DNA of 64,000 nucleotides from an uncultured Bacteroidales bacterium (GCA_947304185.1 CAMZAM010000001.1:62001-126000); one strand, 5' to 3'; positions 16,066 through 25,843 are shown, numbered from the stretch's first letter. The notes: generated from the sequence alone by a model not told the origin. Numbers and translations: made by a program.

Positions 16066-17292
16066 CTATTTGTTTCTATAATATTCTTTGGCAAAAAATA
16101 AAGCTGATCTAATCTCTTCGTTGAAAAAAACATGTATCTTGTTATATCTGAATCGAAGTTTCATTTTCAACAAATCAAAAAGGTATGATAGCTTTCTTAA
16201 TTTCCTTTTCCTTTGTTTATGTTTTAGTATAGAGTCTTTTAATAATACATTCATCTGTTCCTGCCAAACAGGAATTGAATAATTATTGAGGTAAGAAAGG
16301 TAGCATCTGTCATACAAACCATAATAGCTTTCGTGATTATTTAAAATATCAAGAATTGTTTTGTTAAATGCATCTATCTCTCTATGCGGAATTACTATAC
16401 CATTTTCATTATTGGTTATCATTTCACAACAAGCATTATGAAAATCTGAAGTTATAATTATAGAGCCGTAACGCATTGCCTCAAGTAAAGCCATAGGACA
16501 TCCTTCTCTTCGTGAGGGAATCAAAAAAATATTTGCTTCACTAATAATTTTCAGCGCTTCATCACGACAGACTCTTCCTGTAAAAACAAATCGTTTGTCA
16601 AAGGAGTAAGTATCACTAATATACTTAAATGGTTGGAATTTGCTTAATGTAGGAGTCTTTGCGCCCATAAAATAAAAAACAAAATTGGCATCAGTCGTAC
16701 TCAACGCCTTCATTACACTAAAAATAATTTCTGGGCTCTTCGCTGCGGAGGTGCCTCCTACAAATACAATATTTAACGGATTGTTCTTCTTTTTTTGCGC
16801 TATAAAGCCTGTGTTGTTTTTCAAAACATCTTCAACACAATTGTATATAACACTAATCTTTGAGTCTTCGACATGAAACGTTTTTTTAAGATATTGTGCA
16901 TTATAATGCGAAAGATCTATGACATGATCCGCATACTTTGAATTAATGCCAGCGACATCCGCTTCATTGTATCGCAATGAATGACTGACTGTTATGACTT
17001 TTATGTTGTTGGGCAGATATGGTAGTATTAAAGGGAAAATAATACCAAAGCTGTTTATAATAACATCAGGTTTTATCTCATCAACTATAAGTTTTAATAT
17101 CTTACGTGCGTTTTCAAATGAAGTTTTTTTTGTTTCATAATGATAAACACTAACATCAGTAAGAGGCGACCTTTGATCGTCTCCTATGATTACACTAATG
17201 TTATGCTCTGCCTTAAAACAATTAATTACTTCTATAGCATACGCACTAATTCCACCTCCCTTGAATGAAGATGATATAAACAAGATATTCAT
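16066..17292 (-). CDS. Glycosyltransferase family 4
   Basis: A 408-residue GT-B glycosyltransferase. It begins MNILFISSSFKGGGISAYAI, with the glycine run that contacts the acceptor, and has NIVFVGGTSAAKSPEIIF and the donor motif PSRREGCPMALLEAMRYG, in which the ExxPxxxxEA-like pattern is conserved. The lysine- and arginine-rich C-terminus (about 60 residues) probably lies on the membrane. It is three bases from the ATP-grasp gene. Sugar specificity is unknown. Confidence 0.88.
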   Translation of the reverse strand: MNILFISSSFKGGGISAYAIEVINCFKAEHNISVIIGDDQRSPLTDVSVYHYETKKTSFENARKILKLIVDEIKPDVIINSFGIIFPLILPYLPNNIKVITVSHSLRYNEADVAGINSKYADHVIDLSHYNAQYLKKTFHVEDSKISVIYNCVEDVLKNNTGFIAQKKKNNPLNIVFVGGTSAAKSPEIIFSVMKALSTTDANFVFYFMGAKTPTLSKFQPFKYISDTYSFDKRFVFTGRVCRDEALKIISEANIFLIPSRREGCPMALLEAMRYGSIIITSDFHNACCEMITNNENGIVIPHREIDAFNKTILDILNNHESYYGLYDRCYLSYLNNYSIPVWQEQMNVLLKDSILKHKQRKRKLRKLSYLFDLLKMKLRFRYNKIHVFFNEEIRSALFFAKEYYRNK

Positions 17293-17317
17293 ACGTAAAA
17301 CCCAATTAAAACTTGAA

Positions 17318-18319
17318 CTATTGCATATATAATACTGTTCCCGCCCAACTTAATCCAACACCAAATCCGCTTATCATAATTCTATCTCCCCTCTTAATTA
17401 TTTGATTATCAATGCAGTCTTTTAGCCCAATTAAGACCGTAGAAGAAACCGTATTACCTGTCTCTGCAAGATTAACATAAAACTTGTCTTTAGGCAAAAC
17501 ACAAATCTTGCGAATAGTATCCAACATGAACTTATTGGCTTGATGAAAAATATAATAGTCTATTTCTTCTTTCTCTAATTTGTTCTTTACAAGTATATCT
17601 TTCATCATTGCCGGTACTGCATCAAGTGTAAAATTGAAAATGGCCCCGCCATTCATATAAAGATAGTCATCAAACCATATATGGCCTTCTTCGTCTTCGA
17701 TATACTTACCCGTGGTATCCTTCTGCCTTGAAGCTCCTGTTTTTACTATAAGATTATTGGCCCCGCTCCCATCTGTGCCCAGCGAAAAATCGCCTATTTC
17801 AGCAAAGCCATCCGTAGAAACCAAGCAGGCAGCAGCACCATCTCCAAATATGGAACGATTGCTTTTGTCAGATGGATGAAGATACTTGTTATATGTCTCC
17901 GCAGTTAGTAACAACACATTCTTAGCGACACCTGCAGCAATAAGGCCCTTGGCAATTGCCATGCCATATACACAGCCCGAACATCCAAGATTATAGTCAA
18001 AAGCTCCAGCTGATGTCGGTATTCCCAACTTATCCTGAAGAACACAAGATGTGGACGGGAGAAAATAATCAGGACTTTGCGTACACAACATCAGGAAATC
18101 AATTGATTTGGGATCAATATTATAATCCCCAAATAATTTCTGGGCGGCTTTTAATGCCATATCACCAGCTGTTTCACCTTCAGCGGCCAAATGCCTTGAA
18201 TTTACTCCAACTTTTTGAGCTACTTTATCCACACTCCACTCAGGAAATTCTTTAACAAGTTCTTCGTTGGTTACTATTCTTTCTGGCAGGTAATAAGATA
18301 ACGCTTTGATATATGCCAT
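17318..18319 (-). CDS. 3-oxoacyl-ACP synthase III family protein (KAS III)
   Basis: A 333-residue thiolase-fold protein of the FabH group. The catalytic triad is complete: Cys in NLGCSGCVYG, His in FHQANKFML and Asn in ETGNTVSST. Housekeeping FabH starts fatty-acid synthesis. Here the gene is beside an acyl carrier protein and a hexapeptide acyltransferase in a capsule operon, which indicates a dedicated acyl-transfer route that builds an unusual short acyl group and puts it on a sugar. The aromatic-rich N-terminal half (SPDYFLPSTS) is typical of the non-housekeeping, polysaccharide-associated subgroup. Confidence 0.88.
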   Translation of the reverse strand: MAYIKALSYYLPERIVTNEELVKEFPEWSVDKVAQKVGVNSRHLAAEGETAGDMALKAAQKLFGDYNIDPKSIDFLMLCTQSPDYFLPSTSCVLQDKLGIPTSAGAFDYNLGCSGCVYGMAIAKGLIAAGVAKNVLLLTAETYNKYLHPSDKSNRSIFGDGAAACLVSTDGFAEIGDFSLGTDGSGANNLIVKTGASRQKDTTGKYIEDEEGHIWFDDYLYMNGGAIFNFTLDAVPAMMKDILVKNKLEKEEIDYYIFHQANKFMLDTIRKICVLPKDKFYVNLAETGNTVSSTVLIGLKDCIDNQIIKRGDRIMISGFGVGLSWAGTVLYMQ

Positions 18320-18416
18320 ATTTTTTACGTTTATTGAAATCTCTGGTAAGATAACAGATATTCCCCATCTTGGTGTATGGAGCGTCCGCCGGCCAATGCC
18401 AGGACATATAATCCAT
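18252..18416 (-). CDS. Possible small gene or gene remnant between ACP and KAS III
   Basis: Between the ACP and KAS III genes an ATG at 18416 opens a 54-codon frame ending at 18252, inside the KAS III gene in another frame. The first 34 residues (opening MDYMSWHWPADAPYTKMGN) look protein-like, with Trp, Pro, Tyr and charged residues in balance; the tail overlapping KAS III does not. It may be the front end of a lost gene or a real short peptide. I do not recognise a family. Confidence 0.2.
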   Translation of the reverse strand: MDYMSWHWPADAPYTKMGNICYLTRDFNKRKKYGIYQSVILLPARKNSNQRRTC

Positions 18417-18463
18417 TATCAAGTTTGTTTTATTCCCTAATGAAAAAGGGCACTACGATACCA

Positions 18464-18697
18464 TTATTTTGAAGAGATCAGATCAAAAACATCTTTTACG
18501 GTTACACATGATCTAAGTTCAGCGCCCGTTATTGTTTTACCATAACTTGCCTTTACTAACGCTATTACACTCATGGCCGTTAGAGAACTCCACTCTTCAA
18601 GATTGTGAAATTTGGTATTAGCATTAATCAACTCCGGATCTGTGTCATCAAATTGCTCCGCAAAATTTTTTACAAAATCATTTAAATCCATAATCAT
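18464..18697 (-). CDS. Acyl carrier protein
   Basis: A 77-residue acidic helical protein of the acyl carrier family. The segment NLEEWSSLTAMSVIALV is the start of helix II, and S38 is in the place of the phosphopantetheine-bearing serine. The usual DSL signature reads SSL here; the residue before the attachment serine differs, yet the WxSLT pattern is common in capsule-locus carriers. Both ATG 18697 and ATG 18691 could be the start. It should carry the acyl chain made by the adjacent KAS III to a sugar acyltransferase. It lies 28 bases after the hexapeptide acetyltransferase gene. Confidence 0.82.
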   Translation of the reverse strand: MIMDLNDFVKNFAEQFDDTDPELINANTKFHNLEEWSSLTAMSVIALVKASYGKTITGAELRSCVTVKDVFDLISSK

Positions 18698-18725
18698 ATA
18701 ATTATATTAAACTTTAATAAAACCA

Positions 18726-19385
18726 TTAACAAGATAAACCCAAGTAAGCTCTAATTTCTTTAATTCTAGAAAGATAGTATTTTTCGTAATTCTTTTCTAA
18801 TAATGACAACGACAATCTTTCCTCTTCTTTATATAAAACCTTTTCATGTTCTATTATTTCTTCGGGAGAAAACCTAAAACCGACTATTTTTGCCGGATTT
18901 CCCACTACCACCGCATATGGAGGTATGCTTTTCCTGACAATCGATCCTGTCCCTATTTCAGATCCTCTTCCTATATGCACACCAGATAGAAGAGTCACTC
19001 GTGCTCCTATCCATACATCTTCTTCTACAATGACATCTTTATCAAATTCGCCAATACTATCCTCTTTATCTTTCACATTATCAGTAACGTCTTTCACACT
19101 CTTTCCCACTATTGACATATGATTACCCGTAATCACCATAAGTTCTTCTGCCGCTCCAGAATTATTCTTAATGGTAAATTTTGCCCTTCCATTCATTATT
19201 ACGGAGTCGCGTTTTAAAGTGCTGTTTCCTTCCATAATAATATTCCTGGGGTTCCCAATAATATTGTTATACCCTATTGAAGCTTTTTCTGAAACATACG
19301 GATAATAGGTGAAATCAAAAAATCTTTTGATTCCGCATCCATAAAGAATTTTTTTTATCCAATTTCTAAATATTTGTTTAAACAT
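18726..19385 (-). CDS. Hexapeptide-repeat acyltransferase (LbH fold)
   Basis: A 219-residue left-handed beta-helix acyltransferase. The repeats (IGYNNIIGN, IIMEGNSTLKRD, and later VIVEEDVWIGARVTLLSGVH, IGRGSEIGTGSIV) and the closing PPYAVVVGNPAKIVGFRF are the standard signature of CatB/maltose-acetyltransferase-like enzymes. The active His is probably the one in ITGNHMSI. It transfers acetyl or, given the ACP and KAS III next door, a longer acyl group to a hydroxyl or amine of a sugar. A basic, aromatic N-terminus of 25 residues may touch the membrane. Confidence 0.88.
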   Translation of the reverse strand: MFKQIFRNWIKKILYGCGIKRFFDFTYYPYVSEKASIGYNNIIGNPRNIIMEGNSTLKRDSVIMNGRAKFTIKNNSGAAEELMVITGNHMSIVGKSVKDVTDNVKDKEDSIGEFDKDVIVEEDVWIGARVTLLSGVHIGRGSEIGTGSIVRKSIPPYAVVVGNPAKIVGFRFSPEEIIEHEKVLYKEEERLSLSLLEKNYEKYYLSRIKEIRAYLGLSC

Positions 19386-19414
19386 ATAATCCTATTATTA
19401 AAAAACACTTTTTG

Positions 19415-20515
19415 TCATTTGCTTTTATCTTCAATAACTAAATCCAAGAAACGCTTCGCAACGTTTTCAATTCTATAAGAATCAAGATTATCTATTTTGT
19501 GACTATTGCTATAATCTCCCTCTAAAAATCGGAGAATCATATTTGGATTATCAAATGGAATATTAATATCCAGTATCGGCCTTTGAGCAATGCCGTAATC
19601 AATCAATTTGCTTGGAGACTGAACAGCAGATGGATTAGTGACATTAATCAAAAAGTCAGCTTTACTTAATTCCCAAATACATTCTTTGCGAGTTTTCCCA
19701 ATAACATTTTCTAATCTATCTCCTAATATTTCTTTATATATTGACGGCAGTGGATTCCTTGAATAAATCCTAAACACAAACTTTTTATCAAGTGTTGAAA
19801 GATACTCTATAAAGTCTATCGGGTTTCTTTTGCCATAAAGAGCTCCTGCATATGCAAAAATAGGCACCTCGTTTTTTGAATACACACTAATTGGTGTTTT
19901 GGTAAAATCAAAACCTTGAGGTATTATCCTGATTTTATCATGATACTCCGGGAAATAGCCACATTTCCCTTCTTCAATAGGAATTGATATATAATCACAT
20001 GCTTCACACCATTCTCTTTCATATCTCTCAAAATATTTTGGAGCATTACTAAATGGATTTAAAAAAAAAGGGTCTCCGCAATCAGCAATCCATTTTTTGG
20101 GGAAAATGGATGGATACTTTTTCTTTGCCCTAGCAGCTCCACTATGAATTGAATGTGGGTATGCAATTGTTATTAGCAAATCACAATTGGGATTCTTTTT
20201 TATTATTTGAGGAACCAAAAAATGGAATTCACATTCAGGAAAGAATAAAACCCGATGGAAAAGATGGTTAAATATCCTATCTAAAAAATTATATCGATTA
20301 GTTCCATCGTTAGCTCGCATAGCCCATTTAGTGCGGATATTCCGCATCTTAACACCCGTTTCTTTTTCGTATATTGAATAATCATATTTCCCATGGACAG
20401 AATATAGAATGACTTCATGCCCCATCTTGACCAACTGTTCAGAAAGCTCAGCCGTTCTAAAAGCCCGTGGTCCTTGGATAGGATAAGAATTCTTGGATAT
20501 AATCAATATCTTCAT
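19415..20515 (-). CDS. Glycosyltransferase (GT4-like)
   Basis: A 366-residue GT-B-type protein. It starts MKILIISKNSYPIQGPRAFR, followed by the acceptor-domain MGHEVILYSVHGKYDYS; the donor domain shows PIFAYAGALYGKRNPIDFI and a short form of the nucleotide-binding segment (SPSKLIDYGIAQRPIL). The family matches proteins annotated as glycosyltransferases in O-antigen loci. It ends 29 bases before the acyltransferase start and begins one base after the polymerase stop, so it is co-translated. Donor is unknown. Confidence 0.8.
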   Translation of the reverse strand: MKILIISKNSYPIQGPRAFRTAELSEQLVKMGHEVILYSVHGKYDYSIYEKETGVKMRNIRTKWAMRANDGTNRYNFLDRIFNHLFHRVLFFPECEFHFLVPQIIKKNPNCDLLITIAYPHSIHSGAARAKKKYPSIFPKKWIADCGDPFFLNPFSNAPKYFERYEREWCEACDYISIPIEEGKCGYFPEYHDKIRIIPQGFDFTKTPISVYSKNEVPIFAYAGALYGKRNPIDFIEYLSTLDKKFVFRIYSRNPLPSIYKEILGDRLENVIGKTRKECIWELSKADFLINVTNPSAVQSPSKLIDYGIAQRPILDINIPFDNPNMILRFLEGDYSNSHKIDNLDSYRIENVAKRFLDLVIEDKSK

Positions 20516-20516
20516 A

Positions 20517-21710
20517 CTAAAACAAATACTTAATAATCGAGTAGGGCAATGGCGCGATATAAATATCCAAATACGTAATTGAAGCCATATATCTTAACCA
20601 ATACAAAATGGAATATGCATATACGACTGGCACAAAATAGAACAATTTCTTATATTTAACCAAATAATCATCGTTCATAGCCCACAATATAACTAATAAA
20701 GGATATGTTAAATGTTGGAATCGTACTCCAACAGAAGGAACAGAAGCCGTATAATTAACAAAAGATCCAACCACCAAATATGCTGTAAAAAGGTTTGAAG
20801 ATATTTTCGTTCGATTAATTTTACCCGAATAAACAATCAGAATATATGATAAAATGAGACGGAAATAACCTGGTAAATTAGATAGTATAGTTGCATATAA
20901 TGGAAGATTCGATCCCTCCATAATTTCTTGAGCACGGTCAGATTCTATATAACTATGTATCATTGCCTGAATGACAGGCGGCAACACATTAATATTGCTT
21001 GACACAATATCTAAATATGACACTATCGAAAAAAATGACGATAGTAAAAACAATACAACCCATACTTTTTGGAACCTTTTTGTTATAATATAGATTAATA
21101 CCAACATTACCCAAATAAGGGCTGATATATGTATTAAAGGAATTATTAATAACAATAATAATTTCCAATACTTCTTATCCACAATAAAACTCAATGTGGA
21201 ATATACACATATCCATGCCGCAGTCCAAAAACGGACGCCATTTATGTTAAAAATTGGATTGCTAAAACAAAATATGAATAATAATGCATAAAAAACCACA
21301 TCATTGCTAATTGGATATCTTAATAGTATTTTCAAAGACATTAGATAGAAACAGCCAAAAACCAGTGCATAAAAAATATAAAGAACATGGTAATTGTCTG
21401 TTACTCTACTGATTAAGAATGTTACTGTTAGAGTATATATGTCTTTGGTATTAGACTCGAAAGTTAAGTAATCCTCCAACATAGATTTATACTGGTGAAA
21501 ATCCATGTTTTGTGCAAGACGGAACTCATGTATATAACTATAAGAATCTGCAAGTTCATTTAAATCTGACAGACCCATTCCAAAAACCAAGAACCAACCC
21601 ATAATAACAAACAGCGATTGGCGGTTCCGGATATTTACAAACCCTCTTGCTGCTGCAATCAAAGGATTTATTAAAAATAATAGAAAATCACCTGATTTTT
21701 TTAACTTCAT
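20517..21710 (-). CDS. EpsG-family polysaccharide polymerase
   Basis: A 397-residue integral membrane protein with about ten hydrophobic segments. The features LNELADSYSYIHEF near residue 50 and the NGVRFWTAAWICVYSTL segment (about residue 160) are typical of the EpsG family, which act as Wzy-like polymerases that join lipid-linked repeat units at the periplasmic face. It sits between the flippase gene and a glycosyltransferase gene as expected for a Wzx/Wzy pathway. Only one polymerase is seen in this operon. Confidence 0.87.
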   Translation of the reverse strand: MKLKKSGDFLLFLINPLIAAARGFVNIRNRQSLFVIMGWFLVFGMGLSDLNELADSYSYIHEFRLAQNMDFHQYKSMLEDYLTFESNTKDIYTLTVTFLISRVTDNYHVLYIFYALVFGCFYLMSLKILLRYPISNDVVFYALLFIFCFSNPIFNINGVRFWTAAWICVYSTLSFIVDKKYWKLLLLLIIPLIHISALIWVMLVLIYIITKRFQKVWVVLFLLSSFFSIVSYLDIVSSNINVLPPVIQAMIHSYIESDRAQEIMEGSNLPLYATILSNLPGYFRLILSYILIVYSGKINRTKISSNLFTAYLVVGSFVNYTASVPSVGVRFQHLTYPLLVILWAMNDDYLVKYKKLFYFVPVVYAYSILYWLRYMASITYLDIYIAPLPYSIIKYLF

Positions 21711-21748
21711 CTGAAAAATTATAAAAAAATATCTATATGTAACTGACT

Positions 21749-23245
21749 CTATGGAACAAATCTGAGGATTTTTTCAATTCTTTTATTCTTAACAAAACCA
21801 CTAACAACATCTTTGTATGAAAGCTTTAAAACCCAACATATTACATAGAAAAACATGATGTACAATATAAAACTCACAATCAACATCTCGAATTTGTTAA
21901 CATTAAATAGTAACAATACCATCCAAGAAACTAGCCCTGAAATTACTGAAACCATCAATACCATAGCCAATTCACGTTTAGGAAACATCTCTAATATCGA
22001 TTTTTGTGCATAATTAGAAATGATCTTCATCAGTAAAAATATCTTCAAAGCTTGACATAATTCTGAAGCAACAGCAATCCAAAGTGCGGAGTCTAAGCAT
22101 ACAACTACTAAAAAATCTGCAACTATGATTAAGCATGCTATCAATAGATGAACTCTTGCATATTCACGAGTTTTCCCAATAGCAAGGATAATTGGAGCAA
22201 ATGGTATAATGTACAGTAATCCACTAACATTTTTTATCTGAAAAAAAATGGCCGAATTAGAGTAATGGTCTCCATACATACATCTCATTATTATTTCAGC
22301 AAAGAAAACACTATATATAAGCATTGGAAAAATTATCTTAGCTGACTTTATCAATGCAGATCTCCAAACGGAAAAAGCAGAAACAGTAAAACCTTCTCCA
22401 TTGTCTATACCTGAAAATATAGGCAATAATATAGCACCAATAGCACTTATTATCATACCCACAAAAGGAAGCTCCATAAATCCGTTTGAAAACTCAGCAA
22501 AAACCTCATTACCATAATACCGACTAATAAAGAATTGATTCGTAGATGCAATTATTGTACCCCATAATGATGCAAATAACAAAGGTATTGAAAAATCAAA
22601 TATTTGCTTGTATGTCAATGAAGACGCCTGCCTTGGCTCATCTTTTACAGGCCATGATTTTAAGTATATTGCCAATATGAATGTAATTAATGAGGCAATG
22701 TCAAAACCAATTATAGCATGCAAATAATTCCCTTTAAACAAAAGAACCGGAAGGATTATACATAGTACCGTAAATGCTCGAGTAAATATTGTATAAAAAG
22801 CAAGATATTTGGTTTTTTTAAAAGATGCATATATTGCATCCAGTCCTAACGTTGGTAAAAGCAATAATGGTGTTGGAGAAAAAAGTTTAAGAGCAATCTC
22901 TAAATTTTCATTCTTTAGAAGAGATGATATCGGACCTGCACAAGAGAACAAGAATAATGAAAATGTTGCTCCTAAAATAAAAAATATTCTCGTTATTTTA
23001 TTAATAATGTCTTTTGAATACTCTTTCGCATATTTGGGTAAAAAATAAGCATATGACTTGGGCAGTCCTAAGGTAAATATGGCGAGCAGCGTGTTATATA
23101 CATACATTACCTGTTTATAAGTCCCATAATCTCCTTTGGTAAAAAACCTACTCAAAACCATAGGACTTATTATCGCAACAAGGAAAGAAGAAAAACTACC
23201 TATTGCTACCCAAGCAGCTTGTTTTGTGTTGTTTGTACTTGACAT
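21749..23245 (-). CDS. wzx-like: Oligosaccharide flippase (Wzx/RfbX family)
   Basis: A 498-residue membrane protein with about 12-14 hydrophobic segments, of the polysaccharide-transporter branch of MOP flippases. The N-terminus (KQAAWVAIGSFSSFLVAIIS, then SRFFTKGDYGTYKQ) is the characteristic start. It moves undecaprenyl-linked repeat units across the inner membrane. It follows the nucleotide-sugar genes after a 157-base gap in which I see no promoter box. A second flippase, cut by the window edge, belongs to the other polysaccharide operon. Confidence 0.9.
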   Translation of the reverse strand: MSSTNNTKQAAWVAIGSFSSFLVAIISPMVLSRFFTKGDYGTYKQVMYVYNTLLAIFTLGLPKSYAYFLPKYAKEYSKDIINKITRIFFILGATFSLFLFSCAGPISSLLKNENLEIALKLFSPTPLLLLPTLGLDAIYASFKKTKYLAFYTIFTRAFTVLCIILPVLLFKGNYLHAIIGFDIASLITFILAIYLKSWPVKDEPRQASSLTYKQIFDFSIPLLFASLWGTIIASTNQFFISRYYGNEVFAEFSNGFMELPFVGMIISAIGAILLPIFSGIDNGEGFTVSAFSVWRSALIKSAKIIFPMLIYSVFFAEIIMRCMYGDHYSNSAIFFQIKNVSGLLYIIPFAPIILAIGKTREYARVHLLIACLIIVADFLVVVCLDSALWIAVASELCQALKIFLLMKIISNYAQKSILEMFPKRELAMVLMVSVISGLVSWMVLLLFNVNKFEMLIVSFILYIMFFYVICWVLKLSYKDVVSGFVKNKRIEKILRFVP

Positions 23246-23402
23246 GTATCAACCATTAAAAAAATTCCCCAAACAAATCAATCCATATTATCAATCAAAG
23301 AATTCTAGCTAATATGTTGTGCTCGTTGTAATTCTCGTTACCATAACGCTCAAAATCTATTAATTCACATTATTAAAACTTAATTATTAGACTTCGCTTA
23401 GC

Positions 23403-24626
23403 TTAAATATGATACACTCCTTCCAACGGGCAAATATTATGACAATCCAAAATCACCTTGCCCTTTAACTTGTCCCAATTCTGCTTAATATGATCATGCT
23501 TCACCATAACCACTACCATATCAACTTCGTTCAAGAACTGGTCGAAATCGAGAATTTGATTAGGAACGATTTCTTTATTTGTGAAGAACGGATCAAAACT
23601 CTTCAATGGGCGAGCCAGGTGGCGTTCTTGAATGTCGAGCATCTGCAATGTTGGACTTTCACGGACATCGTCAACGTTTTCTTTATATGTAATGCCATAC
23701 AAACCAACACGACGATTGTCGGTGATATTGTGCTCTTTCATTATCTCATAAATGCGCTCCAGCACAAACACCGGCTGGCTGTCATTAGTCTTCATCGACT
23801 CATCAATAACTTTTGCAAGTTGTGGATAATCGCCAACCAAGAACCATGGGTCAACTGAAATACAATGACCGCCAACACCTGGACCAGGCTGAAGAATATT
23901 TACACGTGGATGCATATTGCATATTCTAATAATCTCGTAAACATCCATATTATCATGACGGCAAATTCTTGAAAGCTCATTCGCGAAAGCGATATTCACA
24001 GCGCGATAAGTGTTTTCAACAACCTTTGTCATCTCTGCAGTACGAATGTCTGTTACAACTATCTCACCTTGGCAGAATGAAGCATAATATTTCTTAACTT
24101 TCTCACCAATCTCTTTGCTGTCAGCACCTATAGTGCGGTTGTTGTGGAGTAATTCATACACCATATTGCCTGGAATGATACGCTCTGGAGCATGAACAAG
24201 ATTGATATCAACACCAATTTTGAATCCATTTGCCTCAATGACTGGACGCACGTATTTATCCATTGTGCCAGGTGAAACCGTTGATTCAACCACAACTGTT
24301 GCGCCTTTAGGACAAACTTTCATCACTTCCTTAACTGCTGCCACTACATAGCAAGCATCAACTTTCTTTGAAAACTTGTCGTATGGTGTTGGTACAGATA
24401 CGATATACATATCTGTTTTCTGATATTCAGTCGTAAACTTAATGCCAGCTTTCAATGCAGCATTGAAGAGCTCATCCAAACCGTCTTCTTTGAAAGTTGT
24501 TTTACCAGCATTTAAAGTGGCAACAAGTTCCTTGTTATAATCAGTTCCGATGACCTCAACACCGTGTGAAGCCATCATAAGTGCTGTCGGCAGTCCGATA
24601 TAGCCGAGTCCGATAACGTTTATCAT
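23403..24626 (-). CDS. wecC: UDP-N-acetyl-D-mannosaminuronate dehydrogenase
   Basis: A 407-residue nucleotide-sugar dehydrogenase. MINVIGLGYIGLPTALMMAS is the NAD-binding Rossmann start, ENTYRAVNIAFANE the central helix, and GPGVGGHCISVDPWFL bears the catalytic cysteine in the context peculiar to the WecC/WbpA-like branch. The C-terminal UDP-binding domain is complete. It should oxidise UDP-ManNAc to UDP-ManNAcA in two NAD-dependent steps; the WecB-like epimerase gene lies just upstream, so the pair supplies ManNAcA. Codon use and G+C are closer to the right half than those of the glycosyltransferases downstream. Confidence 0.92.
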   Translation of the reverse strand: MINVIGLGYIGLPTALMMASHGVEVIGTDYNKELVATLNAGKTTFKEDGLDELFNAALKAGIKFTTEYQKTDMYIVSVPTPYDKFSKKVDACYVVAAVKEVMKVCPKGATVVVESTVSPGTMDKYVRPVIEANGFKIGVDINLVHAPERIIPGNMVYELLHNNRTIGADSKEIGEKVKKYYASFCQGEIVVTDIRTAEMTKVVENTYRAVNIAFANELSRICRHDNMDVYEIIRICNMHPRVNILQPGPGVGGHCISVDPWFLVGDYPQLAKVIDESMKTNDSQPVFVLERIYEIMKEHNITDNRRVGLYGITYKENVDDVRESPTLQMLDIQERHLARPLKSFDPFFTNKEIVPNQILDFDQFLNEVDMVVVMVKHDHIKQNWDKLKGKVILDCHNICPLEGVYHI

Positions 24627-24664
24627 ATTTTTTTAATTGAAAATTTACAATTGATAGTTGATAA

Positions 24665-25843
24665 TTATTTTACTTCGTATCTATCCACACCTTCACCTTT
24701 GAGAGCGCGGACAATACGGTTGCAAGCATTGCCATCACCGTATGGGTTTACGGCTTTTGACATACGCTCATATGCTTTCGCATCGTCAAGCAATGTGCTA
24801 ACCTCATTTACTATAAGGTCATGATTGGTTCCTACCAAATGAACGGTGCCGCTCTTCAATGCTTCCGGTCTCTCCGTTGTATCTCGCATCACCAATACCG
24901 GCTTACCTAATCCTGGAGCCTCTTCCTGAATTCCACCGCTATCGGTAAGGACAACCGTTGACTTTTCCATCAAATACACAAACTCCAGATACTGAAGCGG
25001 TTCTATAAAGAAGAAATTCTTATAAACAGTCAAATCCTCGCCAAAAACCTCATGAATAGGTTTGCGCACATTAGGATTCAAGTGCATAGGATATACAAAA
25101 TCAACATCAGGATATTTTTCTGAAAGGTCTTTCATGGCTGTTACCATGCTGATAAATCCTTCCCCGAAGTTTTCGCGACGATGACCCGTGATAAGTACCA
25201 GTTTCTTTCCATTATCAAGTCTTGTCACATCATATCCAGCATCAGCAAGTATCTTAATCTGCTCGTTTGCAAGATTTTTGTCGCTTTTCAGTTTCTCAAC
25301 CACCACATGTAAAGCATCTATCACGGTATTGCCTGTGACATAAATCTTGCCCCATGCTTTCTCTTCTTTAAGATTCTGCTCTGAAAGCGGTGTTGGAGCA
25401 AAATTATATTCTGCAATGCGTCCTGTTATCTGGCGATTCATCTCCTCCGGCCAAGGGCTATATATATTGTGTGTTCTCAAACCAGCTTCAACATGCCCTA
25501 CTGGAATCTGCTGATAAAATGCAGCAAGAGCGGCAGCGGTCGAAGTTGTTGTATCTCCATGTACCAACACCACATCAGGTTTGCACTCTTTGAACACATC
25601 GCGCATTCCTGTCAACACACGAGCTGTCACATCATACAAATCTTGGCCCTGCTTCATAATATTGAGGTCATAATCAGGAGTAACCTCGAATATCTTCAGC
25701 ACCTGGTCAAGCATCTCACGATGCTGCCCAGTGACACACACTATTGTTTCAAAATCCTTAGAATATTTCTGAAATTCTTTCACCAAAGGACACATTTTAA
25801 TGGCCTCAGGACGAGTGCCGAAAACGAGCATTATTGTTTTCAT
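24665..25843 (-). CDS. wecB: UDP-N-acetylglucosamine 2-epimerase (non-hydrolysing)
   Basis: A 392-residue GT-B-fold epimerase. MLVFGTRPEAIKMCPLV opens the protein, VHGDTTTSTAAALAAF and GHVEAGLRT mark the active site, and TDSGGIQEEAPGLGKPVLVMR binds the UDP moiety. It interconverts UDP-GlcNAc and UDP-ManNAc in the cytoplasm and feeds the dehydrogenase gene that follows 38 bases downstream. Length and motifs are normal for the family. Confidence 0.95.
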   Translation of the reverse strand: MKTIMLVFGTRPEAIKMCPLVKEFQKYSKDFETIVCVTGQHREMLDQVLKIFEVTPDYDLNIMKQGQDLYDVTARVLTGMRDVFKECKPDVVLVHGDTTTSTAAALAAFYQQIPVGHVEAGLRTHNIYSPWPEEMNRQITGRIAEYNFAPTPLSEQNLKEEKAWGKIYVTGNTVIDALHVVVEKLKSDKNLANEQIKILADAGYDVTRLDNGKKLVLITGHRRENFGEGFISMVTAMKDLSEKYPDVDFVYPMHLNPNVRKPIHEVFGEDLTVYKNFFFIEPLQYLEFVYLMEKSTVVLTDSGGIQEEAPGLGKPVLVMRDTTERPEALKSGTVHLVGTNHDLIVNEVSTLLDDAKAYERMSKAVNPYGDGNACNRIVRALKGEGVDRYEVK

